A DNA stretch of 64,000 bases from Siniperca chuatsi (GCF_020085105.1 NC_058062.1:4304945-4368944); one strand, 5' to 3'; numbered from the stretch's first letter, positions 43,867 through 58,800 are shown. The notes: a model not told the origin generated them from the sequence alone. Numbers and translations are program-made.

Positions 43867-46800
43867 TCATGGCAGGTCGCCCGGTGGGATGGTGTGCCTC
43901 CGATCATAAGCAGTGTCATCACTCTCCTCGCCGTCGCTTGCTTCACCCAAAACCCTCTCCCTCTCCTCGTCCTCTTCCGTTTCACTCTCTCGCCTCAGCC
44001 TCCCCTGTTCCCTGTCTCTCTCTCTGTAGGCGCGAGGCAGCGCGGGAATCTGAGAAGGCAAGAGACATACATGAGAACATGTAGACCGTGTGGCTTATAG
44101 TGACTAAAAACGGTGAATTTTACACATGCTAAATGTTGAAGGATTACACCTGAGAACATACAAGGACACAGAGAATTAAATCATCCATGTATCCCTGCAC
44201 TCTGGTGCTCCATGCTAAAATTTAGCATACCATGTTAGCATACAATGTCAAGCGATAGTAGGATCCAAACATGAGTTGAGTACACGATTTTGTACTATTA
44301 TCTTGTTAATAAAGATTTTTTGCTTCCTCTCCTCTAGATTCAGTCATTTTAAAGATATAATAATAAATTAATTTAGCTCATATAGTCATTATTTGTTTGT
44401 GGAACAATCTTAGGTGAAAAACCACATATTTGTTCTTTTGTAATTGCAGTGTTTATTTGTTGAATATACTTTACGTAAATTTTACCCTTTCATCCCCCAC
44501 AAAATCCTCAGATTTAAGCACATATTTGAGATTGGTCTGTTTTGTGGCTTTAGACTTTCTACAAGTTCTTAGTATCTCACTAAGAACGTTTTAATGACCA
44601 AAGCAGGAGAGAAAGGTTTCACTCACTTTAGGGGATGTAATTCAGATGAAATGATAGCTACATAAACTAATCAGTCTTTGGCCAAATGCAATGCAAACTA
44701 CAAACATCCTAAAAAACATGTGATGCTGCAACTAACGATTATTTTCATTTTCGGTTCATCTGCAGACCATCTTCTCGATTAATCGTTTGGTCTAGAAAAT
44801 GTCAGAAAATTGTGAAAAATGACAATCACATTTTCCCAGAGTCCTTGGTGACATCATCAAATGTCTTTTTTTTTTGTCCCAAAGATATTCAGTTCACAAC
44901 AGCAGCAAATCCTCACATCGGGGAAGCTGTAACCAGAGTTATTAATCATTAAATTAATCGTTTATCAAAATAGTTGCAGATCAAGTTTCTGTCAATCAAC
45001 TGATCGATTATCATCATCATTGCAGCTCTAAAAATATTACACAGAAATTGTTGTTTTATCACAAACAAACAGGTAAACCACGTATATGTACCACATATAT
45101 AACCCATAAAAAAGAACACTTAATCCTTCAGTTTATCTGAAAAATTCAAAATGTCCATATGTCAAGACACATGGTTTTCTTTTGAGAGCGACGATAGCTT
45201 AAGTGGTTGCTGTGTCGCATTTCAGAAGCCACCTCCTTCGAAGGATGCTTGCTAAAATGTGTCCCCCAGAGGACTGAAGGCTAGTAGGTGAACCACCAGA
45301 TTTAGAGGAGCCTTTGGAGTTGTACAGTCTTGGTCAGTGAAATGGGACACACAGTGTATGCTAAAGAGTTATAAAGTCTTGTATTACTCAACACTCTTTA
45401 TCTTAAAGCACTCGCATAGACTAAAATACAGTAAATGGTGGAGGTGCAAATTTACAGTACCACAGAGGAACATGTATTCTGTAGCATTAGAACCAGAAGA
45501 AGCAGTAGTGGGTAGATACCTGGTTATCGTGGCTGGGCAGGGCGCAGTAGCCCGGCTCCATCCTGCGGAGGAGGCGTGGTGAATGAGTACAGAAAGGCCG
45601 GGGGGAGTGGGAGCAGACAGAGCGCGGAGAGGGAGAGCGGATGGAGCGTGGTGATGGAGATCGGATGGAACGGGACGGTGAGTAAGTGATGGAGTGGGAC
45701 TGGGAGACGTAGCCGTGGTGGTTTTGTTTGGGTGGGCGAGGGGAGCGAGGTGGCAGCTCGGGCGGTTTGAAAGGGTCGACCAGGTCCATCTCTGTGAGGA
45801 TCGGGAGGGGGATGAAATCGAGCTCCTCCACTGGGTGGAGCATTTGCATTTCTGCGGCGTCAAGTGCAGCAAGCTCCGCCTTCGACAAGTGGTCCACGAT
45901 CCCGGCACCGAATGAATCGCCCACCACATTGATGGAGGTACGCATTCTGTCACTGCGTGGACAAACAGTATCAGAGTCAGCGAGTGAAACAGATGAGAGC
46001 CACCAAGAGCTGAATAACATCAATACCTTTATAACCCCTCTCCCAAACGTTACTGTTCAAACTGAAAAAGCTCTTGAGCAGAAGTTAAGAGCGTCACCAC
46101 TCATACACCCTCCGCCTAACAGACACCTGACTCACAGCAGCCAGTCGACAGCGATGAGCAGACTGATGTCCTGTGTAGGCAGCCCCACAGCAGTCAGGAT
46201 CAGGAGCATGGTAACCAGTCCAGCACTGGGAATACTGGCAGCTCCAACACTTGCCAGGGTGGCAGTCATACTGGGGAGGGAAAAGAAGACAATATACCCA
46301 TTTTCAGAAAGCACGTGGGAAAAACGTATGGGGTTCTAAGGCCCCGACACTCTAACTCCACTTTAGACAACTAACACTGACAAAGGTGTACTCAAACCTC
46401 ATATTGCACTTGAACACACCACAAAGAATGCAGAAAGCAGACATGCATTCGTAGCTATGATTCATATGTTCTGTGCCTGCGTGAGAGGAAATGATTTGTC
46501 ATTAGTTTGTATTTGTAATCCAAACCAGAAAACTCAAAGACCAAAAACAAACCAGACATAGCCAGACATTTCCACACTACTGTAAATCTGTCACACGTCT
46601 TGTTATATACTTGGAATATAAATTGAGAATATGCTTGATAAAAAGTGACACTGTAAAATTTTGCTTTGCAGTCGTCTGACTGTGGAAAAGGCAGATGTAG
46701 AAATTAACAGAGAAACAACACTTAATGGTGAAAATCACTGGTTCTCTGGGCTGGACAGCCAATCAGAGAACTACCTTTCACCAACTGCCCAATAATAAAC

Positions 46801-49800
46801 CCAATTGGTCTAATTAACTTGTTGTGTCCGAGCCCTAAATGGGATTGGATACCACTTGACGTTAGTATAAAAGGGTGAGCACGAGTTTCTATGATCATTA
46901 TAGACAAATCTGCCAGCTGATTAATGTGTTGTGCTCTCTACTGAGGCCACCAAACTGAACGCAGTCACTGCCACTGGTTTGACGATGGTCATCAATGGCC
47001 TCCTCCAACAGATAAAATTAGCAGTCTCAAAACAGTAGTCCGAAATTAGTTATGACAGTTTTGGGATGAAAATAAATGAACATTTTTTGTTCAACCTCCG
47101 CAAGCTGGATCTGAAAGTCCTGTGTAGTAATTAAACAACCAAAAATTAAGTCATGATTATAAATCAACAAAACTGCAATCCACGATTTCTTGTATTTGCA
47201 TCAGATAAAATATATAATCTAATAAAAATCTGAAATGGAGATTTTTAGCATTTCTGCTTCATTCGATAGAGACAGCAGAGAATGACAGGGAGGAAGAGGG
47301 GATGACACGCAGCAAAGGGCCCGGGCCGGACTTGAACCTGTGCCGCTGCAGTAAGGACTGGATGCCTTGATGCTACCCTGTCCGGTCGGTTCACAGTCGG
47401 CATGCCGCTTGCAATGAAAACGTGAGGTTAAAAGGATGAATGAACATCTAAACTGGACAAAATTTTGTTGTGTTTTAGGTAACCTTTATTTTTATGGCAT
47501 TTCCATGACCATATTTTCAACATGTAACAGGTTTTAGAGGATCTCCCGGTCATATTTCTGGGCAGAAGCGGTTGAAAAGTATTATCCTTTCATACATTAC
47601 AGTGTTATTGCACAGGTTTAAAAGCGAGATGCCACCGCAGTAATGGCGCTTGTTTACTCCTGCCTTCAACCTGGATTCGTTAATATAGATTTAGTACAGG
47701 GTTATTTTAACATTTCAGTAAATATTTCCAACAACTTCCTCCATTACAAAGACACATGCAGATAATGCAGAATGCGAGATGTGGTATTACATTTTCATAA
47801 TGTGACCAAATAAAAAAAGAAAACCTGACTCTCCCCGAATCGTCTGCCATTTTTGAAAGTTGAAAACAGCAGCTACATACAGGTTGTAGCTTCATACAGC
47901 TACAACCTGGTACGTGTGTTAATTTTACCACATCATACATGCAACATTTGTATGAAAGAGGCAGAAAGAGAGACGAGGGGAAATGTTTATTGCCGTTCTT
48001 CCGTCCACAACAAAACAAAATCTCTTAATGTTTCCTGACTTCCTTTGAGTCTTAAATCTTTAAGGCTCAAAAGAATGTTGCTCGTCATGACATGTCTGCA
48101 ATTAGAGGAATTATCAGTTCATGTTGGTCCCAGATGTGGCTGCAGGCCAATTTCAACACTGTTCTGCATGATGCTATTCATCTCATCTCAGAGCTCTGCA
48201 TTACATCTCAATCGTTTTTGACAAACTGCAACGCTAATTATCACCCCGCTGTGAATGGGAGATTAAGTGGGACATTTAAGAGATTTACACACCACATATG
48301 GATTTTATTTTAGAACAATCTCACCACATTCAGTATAGTCATACTGAACTTTCGAAGATTAGATTGTGGAATTTGGTGGATTCCACCACAGCTGTTGATG
48401 AAAGACACACAATAAACAACTTCAAAGTGCTGTGCATCACTTGTTCCCCGCGGCCACAACAAGTTGAGTCTGATCCAAGTAGACTGTTTCCAATCACACA
48501 TGTTTTGCTGAAACCTCAGAAATGGGAAACAAATATCTCACGACTTCCTTACTGCATTCATGCAGAGTTTTAGGCTGACATGCGTCTTTGTACATTAAAG
48601 TACACTGCCTTAAAATGATAGAATTTGTATGAAAATGTATTTGGAATTTTGTTTACACTCTTACTTTCTTGTTTGACTGCATATTTAAAGTAGCGTTACA
48701 TGGGAATGTTTTAATGTAACTAGGACTTACACAGCATGTGGCCCTTTAAAAGCAACAGAATTTAAACTTAGAGCAACTTAGTTTAAATTCAGTTGCATCA
48801 AGTTAAAACTATTTGAACACTTAAGACTGTTAGTTAAAACTATTTTTAATATTTGCAACTAGACTGAACACACAACAGCCAATCAAAATGCTGAGATTAT
48901 GTACTACTAGGACCTCCTGTTACCTACTATAATCAGTGGATGGTGTAAACAACAATGATGGACAACAAATAGCTTGTGACGTATTGTAAAGCTTTATACG
49001 CTTGTCAAGCTCTTCAAATGTAATGTTAAACGTATATAATGTTTAAAAGCACATGTAAATGGTGTTGTATTTCATGTGGGGAATTGTTTCAGATCAAAAA
49101 AATCCTGCATAGCAAAGTTAACAGAGCACTGGGCTGCTATTGACATGTTTGGAGGTAAATTAGATTTCTGTTTGCTAAAATAATGAATAATAATAAAATA
49201 TTTGAGCAACTTAAAGTCCTCCTCCATTCAAAAAATGGTTGGAAAAAAGGCGCTAGTACAGTCCATTTAACTAGCTTGGAAGCCATCAAGGTTCAATATG
49301 CAACTTACACTGAGCAATTTGATGTTGAAAAGACATTTAATAGATGTCTATTTGTCTATAGATGTCTAGTTTAGATTAATGTTATTTATGGTTGAAAAGT
49401 GAAAGTTTATTAGATGTCAAGTAACAACTTAAAATTGCATTGTGGGATATGAGTAAACAGAATCTGTGTGTATGACAAAAATGATACAGTTATACTGTAA
49501 ACGCGAGGGTGTGCAGTGCTTTTGTTAAATATTTACAGGTTTTAATGCATTTTTAAAATATGATTTATTGGCTATATACGTAGCTAATAAATCCTGGTCT
49601 ATATCAGAGTTAAAGCAAAGAGGCGATATTGAAATGATGTCTACTGCTCAGTGGGAAGTGTGATGGGGAAACTCCTGGTCACATACACTGAGAATGAACT
49701 TTTCAGAAAAGCAGGAGACATTTAGTGTCCAGTAGTTACACTTTTAAAGTAAAGAATATTCATAGATCCTGGATTTTCCAAGGAGAAGCTTTTATGAATT

Positions 49801-52800
49801 TTTAAAGAGGTAATTGAACTTTTTGTGGAAGAGCCATATCAGACACAAGTTAAAACATGTCTGAAGGAGATTTTTAAGTAATTTAAGGCCGTGGTTCCCA
49901 ACTTGTTTTGGCACTGCAGGATGTTTTTATATTGACAGTGTTGTTGTGGACTGGCAGAGAAAGGGGTGTGTCTGTGGTGCATGTCACGTCTGAAATAAAG
50001 GTCAAATGTTAGGATATCATAACACACGTTAGGCCTTTTCTCTCTCTTACCTCCTCTGTGGAAAGTCTTGGTAGCAAGTGTTATGTGGCCAAGTACTGGT
50101 CCACAGCCCAGGGGCTGGGAACCATTGATTTAAGGTGGACTTTTATGAAACTTTGCAGTATAAAGTGTCACTGTGTGTACGTTTGATTGTACTTGAAATG
50201 TTTCCTGTAACAGTAAAGTTCTCACCAATCCAGCCACTTTGTAAGGAAACATCACGAGGCATGTGTGTGGGGACCATCCATCATGTGCCTTACCTGACAG
50301 TGATGATCTGTCCGCTGTCCAGGCTGATGTCATTCATCTGGGCAATAAAGATGGCTGCCACGGCCTCATACAGTGCAGTGCCATCCATATTAATAGTGGC
50401 ACCTATGGGCAGCACGAAGCGAGTCACGCGCTTATCAATCTTCAGATTTTCCTCCAGGCAGCGGAAGGTGACGGGTAACGTCCCTGCACTGAGAGAAGAA
50501 GGCCCCACAAGATGGCCAGTTAGAAAAAAAAGGTGCAGATGTACAAAGAACAGAAGTGTCTGCTGAAGGAAATAAAATAGGTAGACAGGTGGTGAAAGAC
50601 AAAAGTGCAGAGGTGAGGAGAGAGGTGAGGGGGTAAAGTTGAGTTAGAGACAAAAAAAAAGAGCAGTAGAAATTTGAGTCGGCTGACAGCCTCCTCCTAA
50701 CAGCTGGTGCAGGCCACTCTTGCAATCCTCCAACATGTGAATTAAAGGAATTTGATTCCTGGCCCTGCTAAGCTCGGGTCATAATATAATTAGAGAAAAT
50801 GTTGATAGGATTACCCATATTCACTAAAGCCTCAGTAATATGCCAAAATGACAGTTGGTTTCAGCAGCAATAAAGAGTCCCAGGCAGGTCGAGCCAAGTC
50901 CAGCCAGGCAGGATGCAGCGAGGCCAGTTTGGATGGTGAGGACTAATCCGAAGGTTTTAGACATTTATAACACAAGATCTGTCTGACATGGACTTGTCTA
51001 TGATAGCCTGTGCGTACACACATTTGGCTCTGCTGTCCCGATTTGTCAGTTCATTCACGTAAATACAGAATTTTGCCTTTAGCCCTTTCAGATTTAAACC
51101 ATAGCTGAAAGCGAGTACCAGCCTACGCCGATCAGTCATAGTAAGTACAGCAGCTGCTCGAGGAATAGATGTTGTAAAGGAAACATGTGACACACATGTG
51201 TTAACACATGCACAAACAGGGAACTTCCACACACATACACACTTCCTGCCGGCTGTCCTACCTGCTAGCAGTGCCCAAAGCTGTGATCCAAGCCTGGAAG
51301 ATTCCAGAGTAGAAAGTGAAGGGGCTTTTTCTGGTGATAGCGAAAAATATAGCAGGTAGGATCAAGCCGCCGTGGATCATCAGGCCCACGATGACGGTCA
51401 CCATGTACATACCCAGCTGCCTGGCCACCACCTCCAGGTCTCCGATGGCCGCAATCTTACCCGCAATCAGAGAGGCAATGCCAACAGGAGAGTACCTAAG
51501 CACAGAGTTAGGAAGAAATGCTATTGACTGTGGTTTACTTTCCTAATTCTTTATTGTTTAAAAGGCTGACTGCTAAACTAGTATATGTCTATATTCTAAT
51601 ATGTATATTTTTCTTTCTTTTTATCACTGCATCAGGCCAGAGTATAAATCGATCTGCATTTTTCTGTGTTCAATCACTTCTTGTATGCAAAGCACTTTGA
51701 AACTGCTGATGTGATGTATTTATTGTGGTATATTAATAACCTTGTCTTGCCTTAGATGATTCTTAAGGAAAAAAAACCCATTAAGTATTCCTAGAGCCCA
51801 AGGTAATATTTACTTCAGAAAATATTCAATATACTGTAATGTAAGACAAGGGAAAGCATCAAATCTTCCCATTTAGGAAGCTGGAACCATTAAATATTTG
51901 TCATTTTTGCTTGAAAAATTACTTAAACAATGAATCGATAATCCAAACAAATACATACATCTTATGTTAATAAATTAATTGACTAACTGTTGCAGCTTTA
52001 ATGTATTTAAAATTAATCTAACCTTCATCTTGTCACAGAGGTCTGAAGAAAGTCCTAAATCCTCTGTCTTTTAACTGACATTCGTGCTTGAAACCTGAAA
52101 ATGAAAGTTGAGGGCGAGTTGCTGCTGACTTCCTCCTTCATGTTATCATTTCCTCTGCCAAGGATGTCATGTTTTCACCAGTGCTGCTTAATTTGTTGCA
52201 AAATTCTCATAATTTTCATCTTACATGCTAAAAAGCATACCATCATCATTTATATTTGCATAAAAGTTGAAGTGACAGCTGAAAGGATCAAAGCCAGAGA
52301 GAGAAAATTCATCAGCAGCTATTTTGATAATCAATTGCTTGCATTTATCAGTTTAAGACTAGTTTTACCACAAAACAACAATTCAATTATGTAAGTGTGA
52401 ACAAACACCCAATCAATCTTTATTCACTGTCAAAGAAGCACTTTTCACTACGAGAGGACATGACACATTCTTGGATCTCTGGTTTCCAGCTTTGGAGTGC
52501 AGTTGTTCCCGTTCATGAATACAGACCGCTGTGGGACATGTGAATTAAAGCGGTGTTCCCTTTGAGCCGTTCCTGGTCCGAGTCAAAGCGGGTCCCATCG
52601 CGACAGCGGTCTGCTCTCCCAGGTCAGCTGCGTGCCGAACCCCGAGCCTGGCATTCAGTGACAGTTGTTTGGTGGAGCATGCCGTGTATATGGTTTGATG
52701 GATGTGTTCCTTGTATGATACGTATTTTTGTATACACTGGAAGCTGTGTTTGGCTGGCTCCATAGGCCCGTGAGTAATCTGTTTATACTGTGTGAGTGAT

Positions 52801-55800
52801 ACGAACAAGGACATAATTCCTTTGGTGTCCAGCTGCACATGTAGATGGCCTAGGAGAGCTGCAAGACGAGCATCCTGCTGTTTTTCTTCCAACCGCCTAC
52901 CCTGCTCCCCCCTTCCCTTCCCGTCCCTGCTCTGAGTGCCACTACTCTCTCTTTCTGCGTGTGACTAGCCGGGGTCCTGCGAAGCCTCAAGGCGTGCTCT
53001 GCTCTCTGAAGACATGCTCTCACACGCATCTTTCCACATCCCGCTGTCCCTCCCACCCGCATCTGCTTTCTGCTCTGCTCCTCTGCCGTCGGTGGATGCA
53101 TTACATTTTGGCAATCTTCCACCCCGACTCCCCTGAGAGCCCACAACATTGTTCTGGGCCTGCGACTCCCCAGCATACCACAGACTCCAGCATGTGTGCC
53201 AGGGAAACCCTCTCTCTTTTTCTTTCCATCTGTCCGTGTCCTTCACTTTCTCCCTTTTCCTCTTCCTTTCTCTCCTCTTCAGTATTCGATGTCTGACGCT
53301 GTTGCTTGTTCCCACAATTTGTCTCACGTACACAGTCTTCGCCTTATCCATCACTGTCACTGACCTCTGTGTGTGGTATCTCCAGAATGTCAAAGCAATG
53401 CAGCCATTGGCCCACATGAGCAAAAACAGAGACACATGTTGTGCATACTTGCAAACTCACAAATACACGGGGAAAACAAGACACTGACCACATGATCATG
53501 GAAACCATCGTCATGATAATCTCGTTGAGGATGTTGAAGAAGTCGCACATGACCTTCCCTCGCTCGCCCATCCTGCCCATGCAGATCCCAAAGGTGATGA
53601 AGAAGCCAATCAAGCCTTGAGGAGGACACAAAGCAGCATGTGACTGGAAACTCCAACATGCAATGGAGTAAAGTACCGTAGTTCTCAATGCAAAGCAGCA
53701 AACATCAGATGAGATGATTGGACAGCACAAAGCTTCAAACCTTTTAAAACAGTGTAATATAATCTCGGTCATCAACTCACCGAGGACGTTCATGCCCCAT
53801 TTGTATTCCAGTGACTTCCTGTTCACTAAGATGGTCTCAGTTTGGTTTGGTGATGTGACCGGCACCTTTTTCAGCACCGTTTGAACCTGGAGGGAGGACA
53901 AAACCACATTAAGATTGATGACTGGTGCAGAGTATGATTCCAATTCATACAGCAAAACCCTGATTTTGAAATCCCTTTTGTGTGTGAGCAAACGAAAGCT
54001 TGGCTGCAGCACAATAAACTTGTGTTTAAAGAAAAGGCAAAACAGACAACAAGAGAGATCTCTCACAAAGACAACAAAGGGAAAGAAAAGAGATACAAGA
54101 AAGTTGAAAGATGAAGGACACGTCCTTCCTGCAAAAGCAATTATGCCTTTTATGACTTCAATGAATCCCCGATGAGTGCAAACAAAAGAAGCAGTAAAAC
54201 AGAGATGCAGACAGAAAAGAGAGAGAGATGTGAAGAAATGCATTAAGGAAAAGGGAAAAAACAGAGAAGGCCGCAGGGAGAAGAAGAGGGAGCAGGAGTC
54301 TATAAGCTGGTGCTCAGCAGTGCTGCCTGTCCACCAGCAGATGACTTACTGTGGTAAATAAGGATGTAGCATCGCAGATGTAAAGAGATTAGATGTAGCA
54401 GGAGGGCTGACCCTCACCCAGTCCAACACAGACAACTACTTCTAAATCACTCAGACACACATGCATAACAGACAGAAGAAGGGGAAAAACAGGATTTGGA
54501 CAGAAGAAGGCAACTGTCATGATGAGACTTGGATTATCGTTTAAAAATGATCAGCTAGGATAAACAGTAGCCGTCTACTGGCTCATCCAGTCCTGTCCAC
54601 CACTAGCCAGCTGACCAGTAGTATAGCTGGGTATTCAAGCGGAAAATTACAATCTTATTTTTTAGTTGGTATTCAAAACAAAGTTTCTACATGTGAATCA
54701 TTTCCGATATCTCACCTTTTGCAGCATTATTATTCCTTAAATAAATATCCTTATCACTCAACACAGGTTTCAACCAGTCATTTTTGTTATTTAATAATCT
54801 AGAAATCATTAATTAAATTAATGAACACTTTGGTATATAAAATGGCCCGAAAAATGACAAATTCCCATCTCAATTTACCTGAGCCTAAAGTGATATCTTA
54901 TTTTATCTTCCTTCTTTTGTCTAAACAACAGTAAACAACAACAACATTACAACGGTATGAATGCACTATGAGCAAAAAGCAAGCATTTGAGAAGCTGTCG
55001 CCACCAAATATTTGGTATATAACCTGCTAAATGACAATCTCTCTCTCAATCGACTAATTGTTTCATTGTTTCAGCTGTACACTCAATATGTACAACGTCT
55101 CTTCGTTTTATTTGAGGAGCTCTGCTTTTATTTGGATTATTTAAAACTTCATTCAACTGGATAATTACACTTCCAGGACTGTGCATGAACAGAAGGCAGC
55201 CTTGGCCTTTTGGTCCTCTTGTAGCCAAAACTCTTTGAGTCGAATCATGCTTTCACCCCTGACACATGTAGAAAACATTGTGCATGGAGTTTGGAGGACA
55301 ACCAGATTCTCCAGAGAATCACATCAGTCGTTAACAACTCTCTGTAGCTCTTTCATTCTGTCAGACTGCACAGTTAATACCTTGTACAGACTAATGACTT
55401 CAACTTTGGCCTTTTCGAGTTCACATAAAGAGGTCTTTCCAATATTTAATGTAACCAATCGCACTTCAAAGCCCATTTAGTAGCTGTTATGGAGTTTTAG
55501 ATCAGTGGTTCCCCACCATTTTTGCTTGTGACCCATTAACACAAAGCAACATCTACTCGCGATCCTCCATTACAGGGTGCATGTGAGACGTGAGCAGTTG
55601 AATCAAAGAGTGATTTTCCCTTATTAGAGTGTTTCATTTCACTACTTTGTTGAGGACTGAAGGGATAAAACACTACAGTGTTTCCCACAAAAAAAGTAAA
55701 GACTGGAGAAAAGTCTGCAAAATAAACATAACATAATGTAGCGGAATTTGTATTTTTGAAATTTCCTACCCCAGTATTCATCTCACGACCCCGACCCACA

Positions 55801-58800
55801 GGTTGGAACCACTGTTTTAGATAAATATAATAATAATACATTTTATTTATATAGCACTTTTCTTAACAAGGTGCTTCACAGAAAAGGAAAAAAAAAACAG
55901 CAGATGAAACAGCAGATAAAATAACACATAAAGAACATACAGACCATATCACATGATCTTCATCAGCACAGAGTTTGGTCAGTTGTCATGGAATTGCAGA
56001 TGCTCAAATTTCCATTTCTCTGGGCACGAGAAGGACTTCTCGTCCATGTCGGCTTAAAAGCTGAGCTCCAAACATAATCTTCATCTGCTGACAAAGATCA
56101 TGTGACATGATCGAAAACTCCACAACAGCTACTAAATAGACCCTGTGGTGAGATTGTTTTGTCAACTGCTGAATAAACTTTGATGCTCAACTGGATTATA
56201 TATGAAGGGTTCATTTGCAAAAAAGATCTCTGTTTTTATTCATTTTCCTAAATCATGTTTTTTTGTGCACTCCATGGAATATCAATCACTGGTGTTATAT
56301 TATTTATTTTAATAATGGTGTTTATCTGTTTTTGCAAATTAACTCTTCATATATGTGTGTTACGGTGTTAAAACTTCTGAAACAGCATTAAGCGTTTCTG
56401 GACACTAAAACTAACATTTAAAAGCCTTTCTAATGAAACTGTCAATGTAGAGTGGTTAGCATCACCTTAAGGTTGAATGATGCAGATTTCATTACAGGAT
56501 TTACACACCAAGAAAGGCTGACTGATGAATAACTAATCTCTGTTAAAAGACCAACATTGGCCAAACAACTTTTCCTTTCTGACCTCTATCCCATATCTGG
56601 TACATTTGTATTTTGATGCATACAACCCTTTAGTGTGCACAAATTAAGCACCAGAGTAATATAACAGTTCCAAAGATATGTTTCAGATGCTGAGGCTACC
56701 TGTTGGATACAGGCCTGCACCAGGTTCTCAGGGAAGAGGTTTCTGATCAGGTCGAGGAAGGCGTCCAGACTGCTGACCTCCTGGTTCTTCGGCGCTGTGC
56801 TCGACGAGCCTCCCCTCAGTTTGGGGTTCCCCGGGTGGATCCCCAACACCAGGATGACCCCGAGGACAGCAGCGATTACAGTGGTGGACATGTAGTACAC
56901 CATGGCTCTACTACCCATCCTGCCACTGGAGCGGGCGTCTAGACCAGCCAGCCCTGAAAGAGACAGACGACCATCAGTGTTTGCACTCACCATCGACACA
57001 CCGTGTACTGTGAACGCAACTGGGTTCAAAACTGCTTTTAATATGCTAACTTCAGAATGTTAACTTGTGTACAGTAACATGTTAACATGTTGATATTTAG
57101 CATGTAACATATAGCATGTTAGTTTGAAATATTGTACAGTTAATTACAGTTTAGTTTGTTTAGTGTAATATAGCCTACTTACAGTGTGATAGCATTTAGC
57201 ATGCAATGTTAGCATTACTCTCGAAGCACAGCTGAGGCTGAAAGGATTGGTTCAGAGGTATCTTGTTAATGGCTTTTCAACCAGAACTGTGGGGAAAACA
57301 CTAAATTCTTGTACATTTTTTTCTCAATAAACTGATAAATTTGGGATGTACTGCTGACTGCTGTCTCTGTTAGCCATGGAGCCCTTAGCCACGGAGTTAG
57401 TTAGTTAGTTTGATAACATGTACAGTTAGCATAGTAATATGCAAATGTTAAGCATGTTACTGTAACATGCTTACAGTGTGTTAGCATCTAGCATGCAATG
57501 TTAGCATTACTCTCAAAGTGCAGGCTGAAAGGGTTCAGGGATTCGTTTTAGAGCTATCTCATCGTGAACCAAAGAGACAGAAAAGTGGAAAATTTGACTG
57601 GTTAGTGGTGCTATGAAAGGTCATTAGGATGCATCGTCTGGGGGCCATGACTGTTCAATATTTTATTTGTCAGCTTACATCCAAACAAAACAATACCTGT
57701 ACACAATGGCCTTGGCTTACTGTGTGTTGCTTGTGTGTCTATGCTTGCATGTGTGTGCAGAAGCACACCTGTGATAAGGCTGGAGATGATGAGAGGCAGG
57801 ATGAGCATCTTCAGCATCCTCATGAGGATTTCTCCAGGGAAAGAAACCATCGTGAGTGCGGAGCTGTCCGTCACCTTCATGTACCGCAGCAGCATCCCAA
57901 ACACCACTCCCATAACAACACCTGAGGAGAGGAGAGGAGAGGAGAATGTGTTTAATATTCTGTGCATTATTTGGAAACAAATAATGTTGATTTAAAGTTG
58001 TTTTCTGAGTAGGGATAGATTGATGTATTTGGACCAAAATAACAAAATAATTAAACTGTCAAGTTTTGTTTTTGTACCACAATAATTTAGCATATTGGGT
58101 CCAAATTAGTTTCTCAAACCATTTAAAAAGTCCCCTTGCCTCAAAGAGTGGCACAGAGTGCCACGATGGTATGAATATTGTAGATTCTCAAGAAGTCGAA
58201 AATCCTGAATAACCTCTAATGTGCATACTTGGTTAGATATAAATATAATGACCTTTAGCACAAACTATCAGCACCAAAAATATCTAAAACTCTGTACTGG
58301 TGTTGGCCTTCAGAAACCACTTGTTGATAGACAGTTTTTTTTGTGGACTCACTGGCCTTTCTCTTCCCCCAAAAGTGTTGTTTTACGTCTGACATGTAAG
58401 AGACCTCTAACAAATGAAACTGATGTCTACTGTAATGTAAATGGATTTAAATTGGGGTTTAAATCTGGGTGACAAATGACAGACAAATAACACACTTCTT
58501 GACTTTGCAGAGGGTTTTTTTGGACAAAGAACACAGCTATGCAAAAACATACCAAAGTGTTTAGAGAGGCAGACTAAAGACAACAACAAGCCTAAGATGT
58601 TGCATGGGAAAATACATCTTGGATTGTGCGTATTAAGATTTGCTGCAGCACAAATGGCTATTTTTTAAACAAAAATACTGACCTCAAATTGAATTATATT
58701 CAATCAGCAAAAAATGTGGGGGTTCGGGATGTTAAATTATGTTAACCAAAAGCTCAGATTAGGCTTGTTTTTTTAACATGTTTCTTCAAGTCATTGTTTC

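Noticed and set aside
47262..47395. tRNA gene
   Set aside because: Only a B-box-like sequence is visible; no A box at proper spacing and no cloverleaf.
53344..54243. 299-codon open frame on the minus strand
   Set aside because: It is two transporter exons (53781-53886 and 53489-53615) plus flanking introns that happen to stay open; splice sites and family homology define the real exons.
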